A stretch of 64,000 bases of DNA from an uncultured Oscillospiraceae bacterium (GTDB lineage: Bacteria; Bacillota; Clostridia; Oscillospirales; Acutalibacteraceae), in the NCBI GenBank assembly GCA_900545655.1, contig UQZY01000003.1, positions 22,422 through 86,421 on the forward strand, written 5' to 3'. This document shows, piece after piece, positions 8,017 through 17,022 of this stretch. The translations under genes were made by a program, and so were the position numbers. The stretch's first letter is position 1. The number at the start of each line of letters is the position of its first letter. The notes under the pieces are model-generated. The model had not been told where the DNA came from. It was given only the letters and a program-made list of their open reading frames with translations, and ran no database searches.

Positions 8017-9915
8017 TTATATGCCGAGGGCAACACGCTTCGCCTCAATGGCTTCAATCATAAGGTCGCCCATTTTTTCAATATCCTTTTCAACGGTAAA
8101 GTTTGCCTCCACCCACTGCTTACAACCGGTTTCACCGCGCAGGAGCTCAATTACCTCCTCGGAGCCTTCGCAGAACGGCTCAACGCCCAGAAAGGTATCA
8201 ATCCCCGTTGCCACTACATAGTTACCGATAGAAACCGCCTTTTCCGACATCCACTCCGGAGCGCATCCGCAAAGAGGAATCTGTGAGATATTTATACCCC
8301 AGTCCTTTGCGATATCCGATGCGAGAATCATCATACGGGAGATGTCAACACATGAGCCCATATGTAAAACCGGAGGAATTCCTACAGGCTCACATACTCT
8401 CCGAAGGCCTTCACCGCAGCAGTCCTTTGCGTCAGGGTCCATAAGACCTGCCTTAGCGGCAGCCTGTGCGGAACAGCCCGAAACAATAACTATAATGTCG
8501 TTTTCAAGCAGTTTTTTCATCAGCTCAATATGTGAGTAATCGGCACGTATCTTCGGGTTATTACAGCCGACCATCGCAACCGCACCGCGGATAACGCCTG
8601 ACTTTACGGCGTCAACGAGAGGCATGGTAGTGCCCGTTTCGTCAACGTGGCTGTTTGTTACTCCGTCAAGACACTTCTTTATGGCTTCAACCGAATAGCC
8701 TACGCGCGCGTGCGTCTTCAAGTCAGGTATGTTTACGATATCCTGATTCCTGTTTTTAAAATTCTCAACGGCAAGCTTTACTATCATTCTTGCCTTTTCC
8801 GCAGCCGTTTCTTCTGAAAACTCTATGAATTCGGAATCCGGCATACGTGCTATCGGAGACGTTGTAATGAACTTTGTATGGAAACACTTTGAAAGCGGTC
8901 CGAGTGCCGGGAAGATACATTGTACGTCAACAACAATCGCCTCACAGGCGCCGGTAAGTACAACATTTTCCTGCTGAAGAAAGTTGCCCGCCATAGGAAT
9001 ACCGTGACGCATGGTTACCTCGTTTGAGGTGCAGCATACACCTGCGATATTTATTCCCTTTGCTCCGTTTTCCTTTGCAAGAGCAATCATCTCGGGATCC
9101 TGTGCATAGAAAACAATCATCTCCGAAAGAGACGGGTCATGTCCGTGAACGATGATGTTTACCATGTCCTTTTCCATGACACCGAGGTTTGCGTGTGTGT
9201 CGACAGGCTTCGGCGTTCCGAAAAGAACGTCCGAAAATTCGGTTCCCATCATTGAACCGCCCCAACCGTCCGAGAGTCCGGCACGAAGTGAGTGCCTTAT
9301 AAGAGCCTCCGGAAGTGACGAGCAGCCCATATGCGTCATATGGAGTGACTGAGAAACCTCGCGGTCTATTGCACGCGGCTCGATACCCATGTTCCTCCAT
9401 ATCTCCTGTGTATGTTCGGGTGCGCGCTTCAAAAAGCGCTGAGTGCCGAAGGGCTTTCCGTACTCAAGAAGTGCTGTTTCGGCAACCTCGTGCGCCACGT
9501 CGTAGATATCTCTGCCGTCAGTCTCAACACCCCACTCTGCCGCAATCTTTAAAAGCTTCTCGGGATCCGTAACATGATAATCACCGTCGGGTGAAGCCTT
9601 GTAAAGCGTGTGACATATGGAGCGTCCGTGGTCGGAATGAGTTGCGGCGCCTCCGGCAGTAAAGCGAAGGTAGTTACGCGCAACTATGCCGTGTGCATCA
9701 CAGCCGCAGATACCTCTCGGCGACTTCGGCGTAATACGGCAAGGACCCATACTGCATATACGACAACAAATTCCCTGCTCTCCGAATTTACAGTGCGGCG
9801 TTTGATTCTGAACACGCTGTTGCCATGAATCTGCTCCGACCTTTGCTCCGGTTTCAAGCAGCGAATTGGTAGCGGCTTCCATGTCTTCAATGGAAATGAG
9901 TCTGTCCCAATTCAT
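8017..9915 (-). CDS. cooS: Anaerobic carbon-monoxide dehydrogenase catalytic subunit
   Basis: 632 residues. It reduces CO2 to CO (or the reverse) at the Ni-Fe-S C-cluster. The N-terminal cysteines 42, 50, 51, 54, 59, 70 and 72 supply the D- and B-clusters, as in the family, and the later CGCAPEWMSEKA region belongs to the C-cluster half. Length is normal for CooS/AcsA. The ATG at 9915 is preceded by GGGAGG 8 bases away; the frame extends to a GTG at 9936 but that start would precede the ribosome site. It heads the operon cooS-cooC-acsB-acsB-acsV. A terminator behind the DUF362 gene separates it from upstream transcription, so it should have its own promoter between 9916 and 10026, although I could not identify a convincing -35/-10 pair. 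Confidence 0.95.
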   Translation of the reverse strand: MNWDRLISIEDMEAATNSLLETGAKVGADSWQQRVQNQTPHCKFGEQGICCRICSMGPCRITPKSPRGICGCDAHGIVARNYLRFTAGGAATHSDHGRSICHTLYKASPDGDYHVTDPEKLLKIAAEWGVETDGRDIYDVAHEVAETALLEYGKPFGTQRFLKRAPEHTQEIWRNMGIEPRAIDREVSQSLHMTHMGCSSLPEALIRHSLRAGLSDGWGGSMMGTEFSDVLFGTPKPVDTHANLGVMEKDMVNIIVHGHDPSLSEMIVFYAQDPEMIALAKENGAKGINIAGVCCTSNEVTMRHGIPMAGNFLQQENVVLTGACEAIVVDVQCIFPALGPLSKCFHTKFITTSPIARMPDSEFIEFSEETAAEKARMIVKLAVENFKNRNQDIVNIPDLKTHARVGYSVEAIKKCLDGVTNSHVDETGTTMPLVDAVKSGVIRGAVAMVGCNNPKIRADYSHIELMKKLLENDIIVIVSGCSAQAAAKAGLMDPDAKDCCGEGLRRVCEPVGIPPVLHMGSCVDISRMMILASDIAKDWGINISQIPLCGCAPEWMSEKAVSIGNYVVATGIDTFLGVEPFCEGSEEVIELLRGETGCKQWVEANFTVEKDIEKMGDLMIEAIEAKRVALGI

Positions 9916-10018
9916 AGTTTTCTCCTCCCAAAACACAGTTTAAAATACAATTTAATTGCATGATATATCGGCTTTACTATAACAGAAAAAAAACTGTTTG
10001 TACCTACCACAAATAGTG

Positions 10019-10063
10019 AAAAAAAAGTTAAGGCGTGCTACAAAATGTAGCACGCCTTTTTTT
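10019..10063. terminator. Bidirectional intrinsic terminator
   Basis: A perfect 12-bp stem (10031-10042 with 10046-10057) and three-base loop, with T7 on the plus side and, on the minus strand, a U8 tract four bases after the stem. On the minus strand it lies 63 bases behind the DUF362 stop. Confidence 0.8.
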
Positions 10064-10119
10064 ATGATTTTTTTATTGACAACTCACTAAAAAGTACATA
10101 CCAAAGGGATTAACCGTAA

Positions 10120-11823
10120 TCAATGATTATGGCCCTCTGCTCCATAGCGATGGTTTGTGTTGAGAGGAAGCGCACAGAGTGCAACATAAGCTTGCAGGCC
10201 TGCCTGCTTCACTCTTGAGACAATTCCCATCTTTGGCATCGGCACCGGAATAAAATCTTTTTCCATGTCGTCAGCCGAAAGGGGCGGTATTTCAAATATA
10301 CGGTCATCATGCGAGAGCATAGGTGCGTCACATGGCTCGCCGAGGATAGTGCTTATGGCACGCCTTGCTATCATGTCAAGTACATTGGCGCCCGTATGAA
10401 TAAGCCACGGATTAGACGGCATGAGTATAGGAAGAAGGGTTCCGCCTGCCATGGTTATCGTTGAAGCACACTTTGCAGGGTCGCAGCAGCCTGTTGCCTT
10501 CCACTCACAGATATCGGAAACCGTCGAAAGAGTACAGTTACCCATACCGTATTTTTTCACCGGAAGAGCCGCAAGCTCGTCCTTTGTGTACGGTTTACCG
10601 TTTTTATCAAACCAATATCTGGTTCCGTTAATGACAATACCCGGGCCCTCTATAACGCATACCCTGAGATTCTCGTTCTTCATTGATTTTTTGTAGTTGA
10701 AGAAATCCATTCCGAATTTCACGGAGGCAAGACAACCGCCCGAGCATGCCTGCTCAATCTCAAGCGCTGTTTCCGGTGTAACGGAATTCGGATCCTTTAT
10801 TTCCGGAACTCCGGGTAGATTGTGTCCCGCAACAGCCATGAGATTCGGAAACTCACGCTCGGTTTTTTCATCAAACAAGCTCGCAACGGCAGGTCTGAAG
10901 GGAGTTACATTGGTTCGCCCTATTATCTCTACCTGCGGATCTCCGAAGTTACGCGCGGTAGCCTCAATCATAAGCTTATTCTTTTCAGGGTCGAAGCCCA
11001 TCATATATGTTGTTATTCTGTCCGCTTCAACAGAATTGTTTGAAACAATAATCTTTCCAACCTCCACAGGATCAACCGGGGAAGGAGTATTTCCCTCTCC
11101 GCCTATGATACCGTCGATAACGGTAAGGTCAGGCTTGAAAAGATAGAGAAGATCTGCAAGCTTTTTATTGATATGATAGTTGTGATTTCTCTCACGGAGA
11201 AAATAAGGAATTGTACCCATGGCGTTTTTGAAGCCGAGAGTAACGCCTGTATAGAGATTTGTCTTCATCTTCGGCACGGAGATATAATATGCCTCTCCTC
11301 TTACCGCCTTATCGAGAATTTTCGGAAGATAAACCTCCTTCATAACCTCGGCTTTCGGAAGATAGTAATGAACTACCGGTTCGAGCTCCATTGCCACAAG
11401 CCCGGTGTTGTAATACTTTGCGATTTTATCATATCCCGCTGCCTTAAACGCCGTCTTTGTAGGATACGGCTTGCCGGCGGATTCTATGATAGTGATATTG
11501 CTTGTATACTGCTTGATAAATGAGACAACAGCCTCAAAAACACGCGGGTCGGTGTTTTCGGGGTAGTCCGTTTTATCAAGTGCAACATTGTGATAAACAA
11601 ACACAAGATTGGGCTTTATAAGAACCTCCTTATGTCCCCGAAGACTGTCTGTAAAATGCGTCTTTGCGTCAAGCTCCGAGAGTGCCGAATAAACCGTCTC
11701 CCTTATTGCCCTTATGTCTGCACGGTCAAAATATTCCCTTGTTCCGTAATTCTTCGGAAGTGATACAAAATCCTTCATGTAATCCATTTCCGGAGCATCC
11801 TTGATTATAACGTAGCTTGCCAT
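10120..11823 (-). CDS. DUF362 domain protein
   Basis: 567 residues, no signal peptide or clear membrane helix. The N-terminal half has the IKPNLV motif (around residue 70) and the YISVPKMKTN stretch typical of DUF362. The C-terminal half has two cysteine-rich spots, ACSGGC near 340 and GCCDPAKC near 455, that could bind a metal or Fe-S centre. The ATG at 11823 has AGGAGG six bases upstream. DUF362 proteins have no agreed function and are often annotated as iron-sulphur proteins. It lies directly upstream of cooS, but the terminator at 10019-10063 intervenes, so a role in the CODH pathway is only suggested by position. Confidence 0.8.
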   Translation of the reverse strand: MASYVIIKDAPEMDYMKDFVSLPKNYGTREYFDRADIRAIRETVYSALSELDAKTHFTDSLRGHKEVLIKPNLVFVYHNVALDKTDYPENTDPRVFEAVVSFIKQYTSNITIIESAGKPYPTKTAFKAAGYDKIAKYYNTGLVAMELEPVVHYYLPKAEVMKEVYLPKILDKAVRGEAYYISVPKMKTNLYTGVTLGFKNAMGTIPYFLRERNHNYHINKKLADLLYLFKPDLTVIDGIIGGEGNTPSPVDPVEVGKIIVSNNSVEADRITTYMMGFDPEKNKLMIEATARNFGDPQVEIIGRTNVTPFRPAVASLFDEKTEREFPNLMAVAGHNLPGVPEIKDPNSVTPETALEIEQACSGGCLASVKFGMDFFNYKKSMKNENLRVCVIEGPGIVINGTRYWFDKNGKPYTKDELAALPVKKYGMGNCTLSTVSDICEWKATGCCDPAKCASTITMAGGTLLPILMPSNPWLIHTGANVLDMIARRAISTILGEPCDAPMLSHDDRIFEIPPLSADDMEKDFIPVPMPKMGIVSRVKQAGLQAYVALCALPLNTNHRYGAEGHNH

Positions 11824-11891
11824 TGTTTTCCTCCTATTTTGAATATATTTCTGCCCACTCGGGTGAATTTGTATATCAGGTTATACGAATA

Positions 11892-12530
11892 TTAAATGAG
11901 AACTCCGGGAGCCGTTTTAAGCTTAACCTCTCCGGTGATCACATTTACCCTGTAATAAGCAGGTGTCTGGTCGTGCTTTTCAATGAAGAATATATAATAA
12001 AGAGTTCCGTCAAGAATCTCAAAGCCCTCACAGAAAACAGATTCACGTTCACCTTCCCCGACAACCGCTATAACCTTTTCCGTAGCCTGCTTCTCCGTAA
12101 CGGTACCGTCAAGACCCGCAAAAAGCATGCTGTAGTAAATACTTTCGGAAATCTTATCGGTTGCTTCCTTTTTCACGTTATTGTTTCGGTACATAACAAA
12201 ATTTCCGTTCGTATAATCCGTGATTTCGACAAAATTCGTCCCGTCGTTTTTGCTGGTGTTAAGACCGTACTCAAGTGATCTTATCTTTTCCTGTTCCTTT
12301 TCTCCATAGGTGTATACAGTTATTATCTTTCCCCCGTTATCACCCTTTACGGTACGGATTTCATATGTCTTCTCATTTGCCGTAACTACGGTAGTGGGCT
12401 CAGCCTTTTTCGTGGTAGTGTCACTTTTTCTTGTTGTGTCGCCGTTTGCACCGTCTTTTTTTTCGCACCCTGCAAAGGAAAGAACAAGTAAAAGTGTCAT
12501 AAACAGACAAAGGATTTTTTTGAAAGACAT
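11892..12530 (-). CDS. Small lipoprotein of unknown function
   Basis: 212 residues. The first 21 form a lipoprotein signal peptide (charged KK, hydrophobic stretch, then LSFAGC with Cys22 as the lipidation site). A Thr/Lys/Asp-rich linker of about 25 residues follows, then a small globular domain repeating patterns such as TYEIRTVKG and YYRVNVITGEV. The frame is open further upstream, but ATG 12530 has GGAGG 10 bases before it and gives the signal peptide. It should be anchored on the outer face of the membrane. I do not recognise the domain, and the neighbours (DUF362 protein, pyridoxamine kinase) give no clue. Confidence 0.75.
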   Translation of the reverse strand: MSFKKILCLFMTLLLVLSFAGCEKKDGANGDTTRKSDTTTKKAEPTTVVTANEKTYEIRTVKGDNGGKIITVYTYGEKEQEKIRSLEYGLNTSKNDGTNFVEITDYTNGNFVMYRNNNVKKEATDKISESIYYSMLFAGLDGTVTEKQATEKVIAVVGEGERESVFCEGFEILDGTLYYIFFIEKHDQTPAYYRVNVITGEVKLKTAPGVLI

Positions 12531-12583
12531 CTTACACACTCCTCCGTAAAATACATACGACATTTTCCGCGAATATTTTATCA

Positions 12584-12611
12584 CAAAAAAACCTCGCTGA
12601 AAAGCGAGGTT
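12584..12611 (-). terminator. Intrinsic terminator after the pyridoxamine kinase gene
   Basis: Nine-bp stem (12590-12598 with 12603-12611), GAAA-type tetraloop and a U7 run on the minus strand, 43 bases past the kinase stop. Confidence 0.85.
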
Positions 12612-12653
12612 GAAAACATTTCTTTTTATGAAAAACAAAAAATCTGTAACGCT

Positions 12654-13499
12654 TTAAGATATTTTGCCCAAAAGTTTTACATATTCGGGGATTGCCTGCT
12701 CGAAATTCACTCCATACCAGTTATAATTGTCCTCAGCTACAGTTTTCCTTATACACTCGACGGTATAATCAACCGCAACCTTGAGCGCGTCATTAACCGA
12801 CAGGTCATTCATGAGCGCACCGGTAAAGGATGATGCAAAAACATCTCCCGTCCCGTGGAAGCTTACCGGAATCCTCTCGTTATAATACTCAAAGAATTTG
12901 TCCTGTACCTTGTCATAACACATAACTCCGAGCTTTGAATCATCAAAGGACATACCGGTCAAAGCAGCATATCTGGGTCCTGTTTCGGTAAGCTCCTTAA
13001 GTATTTCTTCGATATATTCCTTTGTATATCCTGTAGCGATGTATTCCTTTCCAAGCATAAAACAAGCCTCCGTAAGATTCGGAAGTATGATATCCGCCTT
13101 TGCGCAAAGACAAGCCATCGACCTTGCAAACTTCTCGGTGAAGCCCTTGTAAAGCTCACCGTTATCAGCCATTGCCGGATCTGCAACAATTACAGTGTTT
13201 TTATCCTTAAAATCATCAAAAAAATCTGAAACAATCTTTAGTTGCTCAAACGAACCGAGATATCCCGTATAGATAGCGTCAAACTTAAAGCCCTCTTTTT
13301 TCCAATGCTCCGAAACAGGCACAAGATCCTCGGTAAGGTCCCTGAAGGTAAAGCCTCCGGCAAACGCCGTATGTGTAGAAAGCACAGCAGTCGGAAGAAC
13401 TGCCGTTTCAATACCGGCAGCCGAAATAATAGGAAGAGCAACCGTAAGCGAGCACTTTCCTATACAGGAAATATCCTGGATTGAGACAATTCTTTTCAT
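12654..13499 (-). CDS. pdxY: Pyridoxamine/pyridoxal kinase (PfkB family)
   Basis: 281 residues of the ribokinase/PfkB superfamily. The opening DISCIGKCSLTVALP and the C-terminal FHGTGDVFAS (catalytic Asp in GTGD) match clostridial pyridoxamine kinases, which phosphorylate B6 vitamers at the 5' hydroxyl in the salvage route to PLP. The start ATG overlaps the stop of the EamA transporter gene as ATGA, so the two are translationally coupled, and a terminator follows. The coupling suggests the transporter could move a B6 vitamer or a related compound, but no direct evidence for its substrate is visible. Confidence 0.88.
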   Translation of the reverse strand: MKRIVSIQDISCIGKCSLTVALPIISAAGIETAVLPTAVLSTHTAFAGGFTFRDLTEDLVPVSEHWKKEGFKFDAIYTGYLGSFEQLKIVSDFFDDFKDKNTVIVADPAMADNGELYKGFTEKFARSMACLCAKADIILPNLTEACFMLGKEYIATGYTKEYIEEILKELTETGPRYAALTGMSFDDSKLGVMCYDKVQDKFFEYYNERIPVSFHGTGDVFASSFTGALMNDLSVNDALKVAVDYTVECIRKTVAEDNYNWYGVNFEQAIPEYVKLLGKIS

Positions 13500-14503
13500 T
13501 GTTTATCGACACTCTCCTTAACCTTTTTGTCGTGATTTTTTCTTAAAGCAGACGCGGGTATCTGCGATAGGATAACTGCCGCGAACATGAGCACGCACCC
13601 TATATATTCTTTTCCGGACATACGCTCATGAAGTATAACAGCACCGGAAATTGTAGCGAAAACCGACTCCATACAAAGAAGCAGAGATACAACCGTAGGA
13701 TTTGCATCTTTTTGAGAAATAATCTGCAATGTATATGCAACACCGCTCGAAAGAACACCCGTGTAAAGAAGCGGAATAATTGAAGCTTTTATCAGAGAAA
13801 CCTCCGGCATTCCCTCTGTAATAATCATAATCACCGTTGAGACAACCGAAACAACCAAAAACTGTACAAGGGAGAGCTTTACTCCGTCTACATATGTGGC
13901 ATAGTGGTCAACAAGCAACATCTGTACCGAAAACGCAAATGCGCAGCAAAGCAGGTATGCGTCAGACGGGGCGACGCGAAAGCCCTGCTTTATACAGAGA
14001 AGATAGAGTCCGACAACGGCGAGCGCCACGCTGACCCATACCTTCGCCGGCACTTTTTTATGAAGAAACAAACCGAACACGGGTACCAGCACTACGTAGA
14101 GTGCTGTGATAAATCCGGCTTTGCCGGCGCCGGAGTCCGCGACTCCGCTTTGCTGCAGATTCATCGCGACGGACATCGTAATTCCGCAAAGAAGTCCGCC
14201 CTTAAGAAGTCCCTTCCTCTGCACTTTTTCGAAGTCCGTAAGGCTCATGCCTTCCGGAACGGCAAAAGTGCGAAGGTACTCTTCATAAGACCTGCGTCCG
14301 TCGCGCTTATGTATCCTGTCAAACGCAAGCACCACAAAAAACAAAAAGCCTGACGCAATGATATTTCGAAATGCATTAAAGGCAAACGGAGACAAAAGGT
14401 CCGCGCCCATACTCTGCGCAACAAAAGCCGAGCCCCATATAAAAGCTGCCAAAAGAGGCAGCACTGTCTGTCTTATCGCAATATTTTTTTTAGCTTTATC
14501 CAT
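13496..14503 (-). CDS. EamA/DMT-family transporter
   Basis: About 335 residues with ten predicted membrane helices in two EamA repeats (the first opens with LLAAFIWGSAFVAQS, the second with AYLLCCAFAFSVQMLLVD). An internal cytoplasmic loop at roughly 70-95 is highly charged. Family members export or import metabolites such as amino acids, sugars or vitamins; the substrate cannot be predicted. It is coupled to pyridoxamine kinase by a 4-base overlap. The start is uncertain: ATG 14503 and GTG 14512 both lack a strong ribosome site; I prefer the ATG. Confidence 0.88.
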   Translation of the reverse strand: MDKAKKNIAIRQTVLPLLAAFIWGSAFVAQSMGADLLSPFAFNAFRNIIASGFLFFVVLAFDRIHKRDGRRSYEEYLRTFAVPEGMSLTDFEKVQRKGLLKGGLLCGITMSVAMNLQQSGVADSGAGKAGFITALYVVLVPVFGLFLHKKVPAKVWVSVALAVVGLYLLCIKQGFRVAPSDAYLLCCAFAFSVQMLLVDHYATYVDGVKLSLVQFLVVSVVSTVIMIITEGMPEVSLIKASIIPLLYTGVLSSGVAYTLQIISQKDANPTVVSLLLCMESVFATISGAVILHERMSGKEYIGCVLMFAAVILSQIPASALRKNHDKKVKESVDKQ

Positions 14504-14512
14504 GTGTTTCAC

Positions 14513-14865
14513 TCAACCTGTCTCGGCCCGCATTTTGTACGGCTCAATACACTTGAACCGTTTGCACTTAAGTATGCCATAAAATCAAATGTATTTTTAT
14601 CGCCAGAACCGATTATTTTTTTATAACCATCGCTTATGCCACAGTATTATAAATCCAAAACCGTCATAAGTAAATCGGTATAACAAAAAATTATTTTTGC
14701 AGAATATCAAGCAAAACAAGAAGCATAAATCCGTTATGTCGGGACATTGTCAGGTGACAGTTTAATCGGGACGGTCCGTTTCGTAATAAGGAAACTTTCG
14801 TTCAAAGTACAGAAGCTTTATAACAAATATAACTCCCGAGTAAACGTCAAAAGTGAAAAACAAAA
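14513..14865. other. Non-coding spacer upstream of the EamA gene
   Basis: AT-rich with no credible gene in any frame. It must carry the promoter for the EamA-kinase pair, but I could not choose one. A 12-bp interrupted palindrome TGTCAGGTGACA lies at 14748-14759, with similar CGGGAC words on both sides, a possible operator. Confidence 0.5.
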
Positions 14866-14894
14866 TAAAAAAGGCGGTAGTTTTACTACCGCCT
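14866..14894 (-). terminator. Terminator of the 14.9-15.2 kb transcript
   Basis: Ten-bp stem AGGCGGTAGT (14872-14881) with 14885-14894, three-base loop, U6 on the minus strand. It ends the transcript predicted to start near 15173. Confidence 0.85.
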
Positions 14895-15173
14895 CGGACT
14901 AACTAGAACATTGGAGTTTTCTCCTTTAATTTACTTCGAGTTCAAGTTAAACTGTACTTTGGACTCACCCTTTCCAGATTATTTTTTAACTCAAATCATG
15001 TTCATTGGTCTTATCCTTTCGTGTAACTCTGAATGCTTACTTCGAATTCAAGATCAATTTAAGTAAATTTTTGGACTCACCCTTTCAACTTGAAATTTAA
15101 CTGTTGCTTTCCTCACTGTACATTGGACTCAACCTTTCTTTAATTTTCTAGTTGAACTTTAGATCCTCTTTCT
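14872..15173 (-). ncRNA. Candidate small RNA with five degenerate repeats
   Basis: About 300 bases with a near-consensus sigma-A promoter at one end (15180-15208) and an intrinsic terminator at the other, and no open reading frame above a few codons. On the minus strand it holds five copies of a 16-base core, consensus GAAAGGGTGAGTCCAA, 46-66 bases apart. GAAAGG and CC are the most conserved parts, and the copy nearest the 3' end can form a small hairpin (GGAG-AAAA-CTCC). A second repeated word, CTTGAAYTCGAAGTAA, lies at 14931-14946 and 15038-15052. I do not recognise a known RNA family. Peptides of only 5-12 codons could follow the cores. It could instead be an unusually long 3' UTR of the upstream cotransporter gene. 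Confidence 0.55.
14911..15139 (-). repeat. Five spaced copies of a 16-bp degenerate repeat
   Basis: Cores at 14911-14927 (divergent), 14959-14974, 15005-15020, 15071-15086 and 15124-15139. The second and fourth are identical over 16 bases (plus strand TTGGACTCACCCTTTC) and the fifth differs at one position. Confidence 0.75.
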
Positions 15174-15179
15174 GTCTTT

Positions 15180-15208
15180 ATAATAGCACCCATGTGCAAC
15201 AAAGTCAA
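15180..15208 (-). promoter_or_regulatory. Strong sigma-A-type promoter of the candidate small RNA
   Basis: TTGACT (15203-15208), 17-base spacer, TATTAT (15180-15185) on the minus strand; five of six matches in each hexamer. The expected transcript start is near 15173. Confidence 0.65.
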
Positions 15209-15278
15209 CAGTTTTTACTAAAAATATTCTGTTAATAATTGAAATACTTGTACACAATCAACAATAGTGGACAAAATA

Positions 15279-16919
15279 TCAGCTGTTGATTTCAGGACCG
15301 TTGTAATGATAACGTACCTTAGCGGCCTGCGCGATATTCAGCGCGTGATCGGCTACACGCTCAAGATCCGTGAGAGTTTCAACAAAAATCATACCCTGAG
15401 ATGAGTTGCAGATGTTTGCGTTCAGTCTGTCAACATGAGCTTCCTTTATTTCCTCAACCTTATCATCTATAGCAGTTTCCTGGAGATAGATGTTGTTGTA
15501 CGCCTCCTGAGAGGGCTCAAAAAGATGGATACAAGCGTCATCAAAGATGTGCGTAACCATAACAATAAGTTCCTTGAGTTCAACGGAAGCCTCATGTGAA
15601 AACGGAGTATCCTCCTCTATCATACGGTTTGCGTAATCGAGTATATTTTCGGCATGATCTCCTATACGCTCAAGGTCGGTACATACGTGAAAAAGGTGTC
15701 CCGCATGCTTAGCCTCGGCCTCCGAAAGCTTCATTGCCGATGCCTTTATAAGAGCGTCAGTTATAGCCTTGTTGAGATAATCTATGGTTGTCTCCGTCTT
15801 CATAAACTTTTCTTTGTTATAAGGACGTTTAGCATAAAAAGTATCTGTTGCAATCCTGAGGTTTGTTTTGACAAGCGATTCCATGCGACGAACCTCGGCG
15901 TCAATCTGTGTGATAAGCACGTCTGTTGAAGCATAGCCCGCCTCATTGATAAACTCGAGCTTTGCCTCTCCCTCATCCTTGTCCTCGCCTCTGATAATCT
16001 GACGGGAAAGCCATACAACCTGCTTCGCAAACGGGAAGGTAATGATAATCATAACAAGGTTGAAAATGGTGTTGGCATTTGCCATCTGTCGCGCAGGATC
16101 CGCCGAAGTCATCTGAAGCCAGGTCGTAATCGGCAAAATATGTGAGAAGATAGTGAAGAAAATCGCTCCGAGTGTTTCAACGATTACCACGATAGCAGCA
16201 ACTCTCTTTGCGTCCTTACGACCACCGATAGATGCGAGAATAGGAGCAATCGACGCGCCTATGTTCATACCCATCATGATATAAAACGCAGGTGTAAAGC
16301 TTATGACACCTGACAGGAGCATTATCTGAAGAATACCTACCGAAGCAGATACACTCTGCATAAGAGCTGTAAAAGCGATACCGAACAGTATGCCGAGGAA
16401 TGGATTCGAAATCCCCTTGATCACCGTCTGGAACCACACAAGCTCCTTGAGCGGAGCCATAGATGAGCTCATAAGACCGAGTCCCAGGAAAAGGATACCG
16501 AGACTTGCGACTACCTCTCCGAAGTAAACAATTTTTTCCTTGCTTTTGGCAATCATGGTGATAAGCACACCTATGAAGATAAGCAATGTAGCATAATCGG
16601 AAATATGAAAAGCAATAAGTTGTCCGGTTATGGTTGTACCCAGCTTTGCACCGAGAATAATTCCGAATGTCCGTTCAAGGTCCATAAGTCCGGCATTTAC
16701 GAAGCCGACAGCCATAGAGCACATTGCATTTGAACTCTGAATAAGAGCTGTAAGTCCTGCCCCGACAAGCACCGCAACAATTCTCTTCTCCGTAAGCTTT
16801 GCAAGTATCTTCTTAAGATAAGAGCCCGCCATATCCTTAAGGCTGTCACTCATCTTGTTCATACCGAAGATGAACATCGCGATACCGCCGAGAAGAGTTA
16901 TAACGTTTTGAAATGACAT
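15279..16919 (-). CDS. Na/Pi cotransporter family protein with C-terminal PhoU-like domain
   Basis: 546 residues. The first ~310 hold two inverted Na/Pi cotransporter repeats with about eight to nine helices. The first repeat carries the signature LIQSSNA (about residue 60), the second LMQSVSAS (about 185), where the usual third-position Ser is Val. Residues ~340-540 are helical and PhoU-like (EAKHAGHLFHVCTDLERIGDHAENILDYA region). Such proteins import phosphate with sodium, and PhoU domains link them to phosphate sensing. A good promoter lies upstream at 16991-17019; the ribosome site before ATG 16919 is weak. The gene stands alone, between the candidate small RNA and spo0A. Confidence 0.9.
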   Translation of the reverse strand: MSFQNVITLLGGIAMFIFGMNKMSDSLKDMAGSYLKKILAKLTEKRIVAVLVGAGLTALIQSSNAMCSMAVGFVNAGLMDLERTFGIILGAKLGTTITGQLIAFHISDYATLLIFIGVLITMIAKSKEKIVYFGEVVASLGILFLGLGLMSSSMAPLKELVWFQTVIKGISNPFLGILFGIAFTALMQSVSASVGILQIMLLSGVISFTPAFYIMMGMNIGASIAPILASIGGRKDAKRVAAIVVIVETLGAIFFTIFSHILPITTWLQMTSADPARQMANANTIFNLVMIIITFPFAKQVVWLSRQIIRGEDKDEGEAKLEFINEAGYASTDVLITQIDAEVRRMESLVKTNLRIATDTFYAKRPYNKEKFMKTETTIDYLNKAITDALIKASAMKLSEAEAKHAGHLFHVCTDLERIGDHAENILDYANRMIEEDTPFSHEASVELKELIVMVTHIFDDACIHLFEPSQEAYNNIYLQETAIDDKVEEIKEAHVDRLNANICNSSQGMIFVETLTDLERVADHALNIAQAAKVRYHYNGPEINS

Positions 16920-16990
16920 ACTATAACCACACTTCTACACTTTAGTATTCTTTTAGACATTTTTAATTGTTTTTTACAACAACCCTATCG

Positions 16991-17019
16991 ATTTTAACAC
17001 ATGAAAGCACCCATGTAAA
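16991..17019 (-). promoter_or_regulatory. Promoter of the Na/Pi cotransporter gene
   Basis: TTTACA (17014-17019), 17-base spacer, TAAAAT (16991-16996) on the minus strand. It abuts the U-run of the spo0A terminator. The 11-mer ACATGGGTGCT at 17006-17016 recurs in the small RNA promoter. Confidence 0.6.
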
Positions 17020-17022
17020 CAT

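Noticed and set aside
9931..10018. Promoter of cooS
   Set aside because: A TATAGT-like -10 exists but has no acceptable -35 and the area contains an A8 tract flanked by a short inverted repeat; I could not settle on a site.
14911..15139. CRISPR-like array
   Set aside because: Repeats are only 16 bases, degenerate, irregularly spaced and have no cas genes nearby.
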